Part shown: positions 60,229 through 64,000 of the stretch, piece by piece | How the letters are laid out: the number at the start of each line of letters is the position of its first letter | How positions within the stretch are numbered: position 1 is the first letter of the stretch | Program-made: the position numbers and the translations under genes | Notes under the pieces: generated by a model | Database searches by the model: none | The model's input: the letters and a program-made list of their open reading frames with translations, nothing else | Told to the model about the DNA's origin: nothing | DNA from: Larkinella punicea | GTDB taxonomy: Bacteria; Bacteroidota; Bacteroidia; Cytophagales; Spirosomataceae | DNA length: 64,000 nucleotides | Reading direction: 5' to 3' | Assembly (NCBI RefSeq): GCF_003334855.1 | Contig: NZ_QOWE01000004.1 | Coordinates: forward strand, 238,858-302,857

Positions 60229-63113
60229 TTCACATAAAACCGGATTTCGTCCACCTCAAAATCATCGGCGGTTAGGTTGGGGAGCGTCATCGTTTGCCAG
60301 ACGGTCGTGGGCATGATGAAATCGGATTGGTTTTCGGTTTTAGTTACCCGAATGGGCATCCGGAAATTGGGAACGTCGGCTTTCCAGCGATACCTTACGA
60401 CTAATTCCTGCGCCTTTTCCGTCAATTGAACTTCCAGCGTTGGAATCGTTGGGTAATTCAGGTACTGATCAAAAAACCAGGTGTAATCTGTCCCGGTTTT
60501 TTCATTGATATAGCCGACCACATCCTTTGTCGTCACAGTTTGAAACCGAAACCGTTGCTGGATGCCTTTGAGGATCTCAGCCCAAAGCCGGTCGTTGTTG
60601 AGCATGTGCCGAAAGGTATACAACATCAGACTGCCTTTGGAATACATGTCACCAATGTCGTAGTGAATGTGGTTCACATCCCGAATGCCGATAATCGGCT
60701 CTTTGCCAATGACCTGCGGTGGCAGTGATGCGATGTAGCCCAATTCGCCATCTTCCGGAACCGCCGAGTCCAGGTAAAATCCCTCCGAATAGGTGGCAAA
60801 CGCTTCGTGAATCCACATATCGGCCAGATCGCTGCAACTGACATTATTGCCCCACCACTCGTGCGAAACTTCATGCCAGGCCAACTGCATAATTCGCAGG
60901 GAATCTCCCAAAGTCAGCGAATCGGCGCGTTCTGCGGGCAATTTCCCAAACGAAACCGCGCTCTGGTGTTCCATCGGATAGAGCGATTCCATCAGCTTCA
61001 ACCCATCGCGCGGAAACGGATACGGGCCATAATGTTTCTCCAGGGTCGCCAGCATTGGTTTCACGCCGTCGAAAACCCAGTGGAATTTTGCCTGATTGTA
61101 GGGCATATAATAGTAATCCAGTGTCAGCGAATCCAGGCCGTAGATTTCGCGCCGGTGGGCATATTTCCCGATGTTTAGCGTTACGTTGTAGTTGTTGATC
61201 GGGTAACTTACGTACCACTCATATTGCGTCTGGTTGCCGGGCAAGGCGGTTTTGCGCAGTAACCGACCGTTTGAGATGTTCATCAGATTGTCCGGCACCG
61301 TCACGCTGATGCGCATGCTGTCGGGTTCGTCGGAGAGGTGGTCTTTGTTGGGCCACCACAAGCTGGCACCCGACCCCTGACAAACCACCTGCACCCACGG
61401 ATGGCCTTCCTGGTCTTTGTCCCACAAAAAACCGCCCATCATCGGCACCGAAAAATCCGGCACCTGCGGTGTACCCGAATACGCAATTTCCAGTTCCTGC
61501 TCGCTGCCCGGCTTCAGGTTTTCTGGAAACTGCACAAAAACTGCATCGAATTCCCGCGTGTAGGCCAACGGTTTTCCTGCGTACGAAATCCGGTGAATCT
61601 GCATGTTGGCGTACAGATCAATCTGGAGTTTGTCGAGCGGAGCCAGTACCTTAAACCGCATTTTGTTATGCCCGCTGATCGCCTTGTTTTCAATGTCGAC
61701 CTTGACTGCCAGATCGTAGAACATCACGTCATAATTACTGCGCAAAGGCGTGAGTTTACCGCGCAGGGTGTCGGCGCGGGTAAAACCGTTGGTGCGGTTG
61801 GCAACGCGGATTTTCAGGGAGTCTGGTTTGGCAATTGCCTTAACGGCCGGTTTTTGCTGAGACAGGGAGTCCGCCGAAACCGCTTTCTGAATGTTGTAGT
61901 TTTCCCAGAAATCCGGATCGTTCTGCTCACCAATGAGCGTACTCATCGAGTTCTGGTTTTCGCCAATGTTCCCTTCCGCAAACGGCGGAATGCCCTTCGC
62001 CCCGACGTCGGTAACCGTAAAACTGGTAGCCACTCGCCAGCGTTTGTCTTTGATATTCCGCGATTGACTGTTGAGAAGCACTTCGTACCGTCGCTCGACA
62101 TTGCTCAAATGCCATTTATTTTTATAAGAGCTAAATGTAACAACTTCCTTAAAGTCAGCGAATTTCAAATTCATTTTATATACTACTGACGCCAGCTTTT
62201 TCTTCAGCCAGTCGCGGTTATTTTCCCGGTCGAAACCAGACGGTGTTAATGTCCATTCGCAGCGAACAAAAGCGAGCGTCCGGACATCGATGTAAAGCTT
62301 GCCGATTACATACGCCTTTCGGCGGTTCTTCTTCGGAATAATGTCAATTTCATACGTCGGCCGATCGTCCAGCAACGTACGCAGTTTAAAATCATAGTAT
62401 TTGTAGTTTCGTTCATTAATGACATTATTCCGGGAAGACGCCAGTTTAATAAAGTCCCCAAACAGCGAACTCCGGGCGCCGTTGCTCAGGTTCAAATACG
62501 ACGGCAAGTTGTATTTTGAGGTGTCAAATTTCTTTTTTCTTCCTTTAATCAGTTTGATCTGATCCTTTTCATCCGGTCGGTTGTACGCGGATTTGTAGAT
62601 CGACAATACAGTTTCGTTGAAGGAAAGCGGTATCGTATCGAGCCGGGTATCTTCCCGGTAAAAAGCGGTCAGTTGCACCGAAGTCGTGTCGTAATTGCGC
62701 GGAATGGCGGCAATGGCCTCCTTCAGAACATCGACGGCGGTTTTGCCTCGGGCCTGCACCCGCACTTCGGAAAGCGTAATGGCTGCGGGTTTTAACCGGA
62801 TGACCAGATTCTGATTTTTGGCCAGTACAATCGGTTGCGAAAAGGACTGATAACCCACACTGGAAACTTTCAGACTGTCACGGACAAACTCGTTCGGCAC
62901 CTTCAGCAAAAAGGCCCCCACTACATTGGAAACTGTACCCATGCTCCGCCCCACCACCGAAATCCCCGCAAACGGAATGGGTTCGCCGGTCTCCTGATTA
63001 ATGACTTTCCCGGAAAGCGTCAAATAACCGGACTGGGCATTGGCAATCAATGTAAAAAGGGTAAAAAGAAATCCGAAAATGGAGGTTAGGCAGAAATTGG
63101 CTGAATACGTCAT
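60180..63113 (-). CDS. M1 family metallopeptidase with carboxypeptidase-like N-domain
   Basis: About 977 residues from MTYSANFCLTSIFGFLFTLF, a signal peptide ending near IANAQS. Residues about 30-115 form a CarboxypepD_reg-like domain (LSGKVINQETGEPIPFAGISVVG), and about 115-430 an uncharacterised beta region often found with it (RNYDTTSVQLTAFYREDTR). From about 460 the M1 fold appears: YPMEHQSAVSFGKL in place of GAMEN, then HEVSHEWWGNN and, 18 residues on, the glutamate of IHEAFATYSEG (HExxH-x18-E). The last residues (ELEPDHPVSGRRP) are encoded by a 33-bp palindrome, so the true C-terminus was extended or replaced by a repeat insertion. Confidence 0.93.
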   Translation of the reverse strand: MTYSANFCLTSIFGFLFTLFTLIANAQSGYLTLSGKVINQETGEPIPFAGISVVGRSMGTVSNVVGAFLLKVPNEFVRDSLKVSSVGYQSFSQPIVLAKNQNLVIRLKPAAITLSEVRVQARGKTAVDVLKEAIAAIPRNYDTTSVQLTAFYREDTRLDTIPLSFNETVLSIYKSAYNRPDEKDQIKLIKGRKKKFDTSKYNLPSYLNLSNGARSSLFGDFIKLASSRNNVINERNYKYYDFKLRTLLDDRPTYEIDIIPKKNRRKAYVIGKLYIDVRTLAFVRCEWTLTPSGFDRENNRDWLKKKLASVVYKMNLKFADFKEVVTFSSYKNKWHLSNVERRYEVLLNSQSRNIKDKRWRVATSFTVTDVGAKGIPPFAEGNIGENQNSMSTLIGEQNDPDFWENYNIQKAVSADSLSQQKPAVKAIAKPDSLKIRVANRTNGFTRADTLRGKLTPLRSNYDVMFYDLAVKVDIENKAISGHNKMRFKVLAPLDKLQIDLYANMQIHRISYAGKPLAYTREFDAVFVQFPENLKPGSEQELEIAYSGTPQVPDFSVPMMGGFLWDKDQEGHPWVQVVCQGSGASLWWPNKDHLSDEPDSMRISVTVPDNLMNISNGRLLRKTALPGNQTQYEWYVSYPINNYNVTLNIGKYAHRREIYGLDSLTLDYYYMPYNQAKFHWVFDGVKPMLATLEKHYGPYPFPRDGLKLMESLYPMEHQSAVSFGKLPAERADSLTLGDSLRIMQLAWHEVSHEWWGNNVSCSDLADMWIHEAFATYSEGFYLDSAVPEDGELGYIASLPPQVIGKEPIIGIRDVNHIHYDIGDMYSKGSLMLYTFRHMLNNDRLWAEILKGIQQRFRFQTVTTKDVVGYINEKTGTDYTWFFDQYLNYPTIPTLEVQLTEKAQELVVRYRWKADVPNFRMPIRVTKTENQSDFIMPTTVWQTMTLPNLTADDFEVDEIRFYVKVVELEPDHPVSGRRP

Positions 63114-63222
63114 TTGGCTTGTTGTTTGCACCAAAACAAGCCAAATGACCGATCGCAGTCTGCTCAAATCCGGATTTGAGAGGAAATATTAACCGAATCT
63201 GGCCTTGAACAGGCCGCATACG

Positions 63223-63267
63223 CACCCTGAAAGGGTGAGATCATTAACCCGCGGTTTTTCCGTGGGT
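63223..63267 (-). repeat. Inverted partial copy of the 84-bp repeat unit
   Basis: This 45-bp stretch starts CACCCTGAAAGGGTGA and ends TTTTTCCGTGGGT. It is the reverse complement of the first part of the 84-bp units at 63411-63658, with few differences. It flanks the left side of the 14-bp tandem array. Confidence 0.85.
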
Positions 63268-63275
63268 TTTTCTAT

Positions 63276-63387
63276 GGTGGATCCCCATCGGTGGATTCCC
63301 ATCGGTGGATTCCCATCGGTGGATCCCCATCGATGGATCCCCATCGGTGGATTCCCATCGGTGGATCCCCATCGGTGGATCCCCATC
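63276..63387. repeat. Minisatellite: eight tandem copies of a 14-bp unit
   Basis: The unit GGTGGATCCCCATC is repeated eight times without spacers; copies 2, 3 and 6 have a C-to-T change in the middle and copy 5 has a G-to-A change. No gene is present. Many units contain GGATCC, so the tract is locally palindromic. Confidence 0.93.
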
Positions 63388-63410
63388 GGATTAACGACTA
63401 AGCGGACGCG

Positions 63411-63658
63411 CCCACGGAAAAACCGTGGGTTAATGATTACACCCTTTCAGGGTGTTTCGTAGATCGGGCCGTCGCCGGGTACGGTCATTCAGCACCCACG
63501 GAAAAACCGCGGGTTAATGATTACACCCTTTCAGGGTGTTTTGTAGATCAGGCCGTCGCAGGGTACGGTCATTCAGCACCCACGGAAAAACCGCGGGTTA
63601 ATGATTACACCCTTTCAGGGTGTTTTGTATATCGGCCAGTCGCAGGGTACGGTAATTC
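63411..63658. repeat. Three direct copies of an 84-bp palindromic unit
   Basis: Units begin at 63411, 63495 and 63579. Each contains a hairpin CCCACGG-AAAAA-CCGNGGG and a second one ACACCCT-TTC-AGGGTGT, then GGGTACGGTCATTCAG. The units differ at a few positions. With the inverted copy at 63223 they bracket the minisatellite. The gap between the M1 gene and the AraC gene, 63114-63698, contains only these repeats. Confidence 0.92.
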
Positions 63659-63698
63659 GTCCGGATAATGATCCTATCTCTTCGAGGTGTTTTTGTCT

Positions 63699-64000
63699 TT
63701 ACACCGCCTGCCGGTTCAAATATTCCTTCGGCGAATGCCCGGTCATTTGTTTGAACGTCCGCTGGAACGTGGCCTGGGAATTGAAACCGCATTCGAAGGC
63801 AATACCGGTCAGCGTCAGGTTGGCACTGGCCGAATCGTTCAGCCGCCGTTTGACATCCTCCACCCGGTATTCATTGACGAAGGTGTTGAAGCTCTTACCG
63901 AGGTGTTGGTTCAAAACCGCCGAAACCGTTTTGGCCGGAAGCCGCAAATGCCGCCCGACTTTCTCGACGGTCAGTTCCGGGTCGAGATAGAGCTGATCGG
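63699..64000 (-). CDS. AraC family transcriptional regulator, C-terminal part (runs off the window)
   Basis: About 100 residues of an AraC/XylS DNA-binding domain, continuing beyond 64000. The visible part reads DQLYLDPELTVEKVGRHLRLPAKTVSAVLNQHLGKSFNTFVNEYRVEDVKRRL, then GIAFECGFNSQATFQRTFKQMTGHSPKEYL, the two-helix-turn-helix core with the family's terminal signature. The sensor part lies outside. The spacing and start cannot be judged. Confidence 0.92.
   Translation of the reverse strand, partial: DQLYLDPELTVEKVGRHLRLPAKTVSAVLNQHLGKSFNTFVNEYRVEDVKRRLNDSASANLTLTGIAFECGFNSQATFQRTFKQMTGHSPKEYLNRQAV

Noticed and set aside
63189-63386. Peptide with GIHRWGSTDGNPP repeats
   Set aside because: It reads through the 14-bp minisatellite; three units make 42 bases, which keeps the frame open by arithmetic, not selection.
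63276-63387. Possible second CRISPR array
   Set aside because: Units are contiguous 14-mers with no spacers.

Overview
The window comes from a member of the Bacteroidota, most likely a mid-GC Cytophagales lineage such as the Spirosoma/Larkinella group (inference). Evidence includes a SusC/SusD pair with DUF3823, a hybrid two-component regulator fused to an AraC HTH, many lipobox lipoproteins, TAnnTTTG-type -7 promoter elements, short CydA/CydB, LytS/LytTR pairs, and abundant intergenic palindromes. No rRNA, tRNA, transposase or prophage module was seen.

Layout. (1) 1-4503: the trailer half of a large CRISPR array, with 62 repeats of 37 bp in view. The leader and any cas genes lie left of the window; none occur in the 59 kb to the right. 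The oldest spacer encodes a ParA-type Walker A motif, and two spacers are two-base variants of one another. (2) 4655-9858: a PQQ dehydrogenase with a cytochrome c domain, a secreted HEATH-motif protein, an NTF2-like protein, an SDR, a divergent HxlR regulator with a palindromic operator, and a remnant of a golvesin-type domain. (3) 10175-31692: a 17-kb polysaccharide-utilisation-like locus (PUL-like) read leftward: SusC, SusD, DUF3823, a PHP-like protein, a ThuA/propeller/cupredoxin giant, ThuA, Gfo/Idh, a TIM-barrel epimerase, a Tm-1-like protein and a PEP-hydrolase-like protein. A divergent hybrid regulator has a degraded kinase core. No classical glycoside hydrolase is present, which suggests oxidative, keto-sugar processing. 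(4) 31693-41829: pfkA, a DUF932-like protein, a four-helix-bundle sensor, GreA/B-like, XRE and HPP proteins, a Kelch lipoprotein, a lipocalin-like lipoprotein, an M28 peptidase operon, and an Rrf2 regulator next to an NAD(P)-binding protein with matching operators. (5) 41858-51480: a histidine kinase, a second propeller-cupredoxin operon with csaA inside, an MNT nucleotidyltransferase with a possible HEPN remnant, a creatininase, and cydAB. (6) 51598-64000: two S41 proteases around an outer-membrane-like protein, a LytTR/LytS pair, manganese catalase, endonuclease V, a LolA-like protein, a large M1 peptidase, a repeat cluster and a truncated AraC regulator.

Several themes recur. Periplasmic redox enzymes are fused to electron-carrier domains (cytochrome c once, blue-copper domains twice). 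At least four kinds of long intergenic palindrome punctuate operons, and in two places they include the stop codon. Small regulators (HxlR, Rrf2, probably XRE or the DUF932/4HB control region) sit beside visible symmetric operators.
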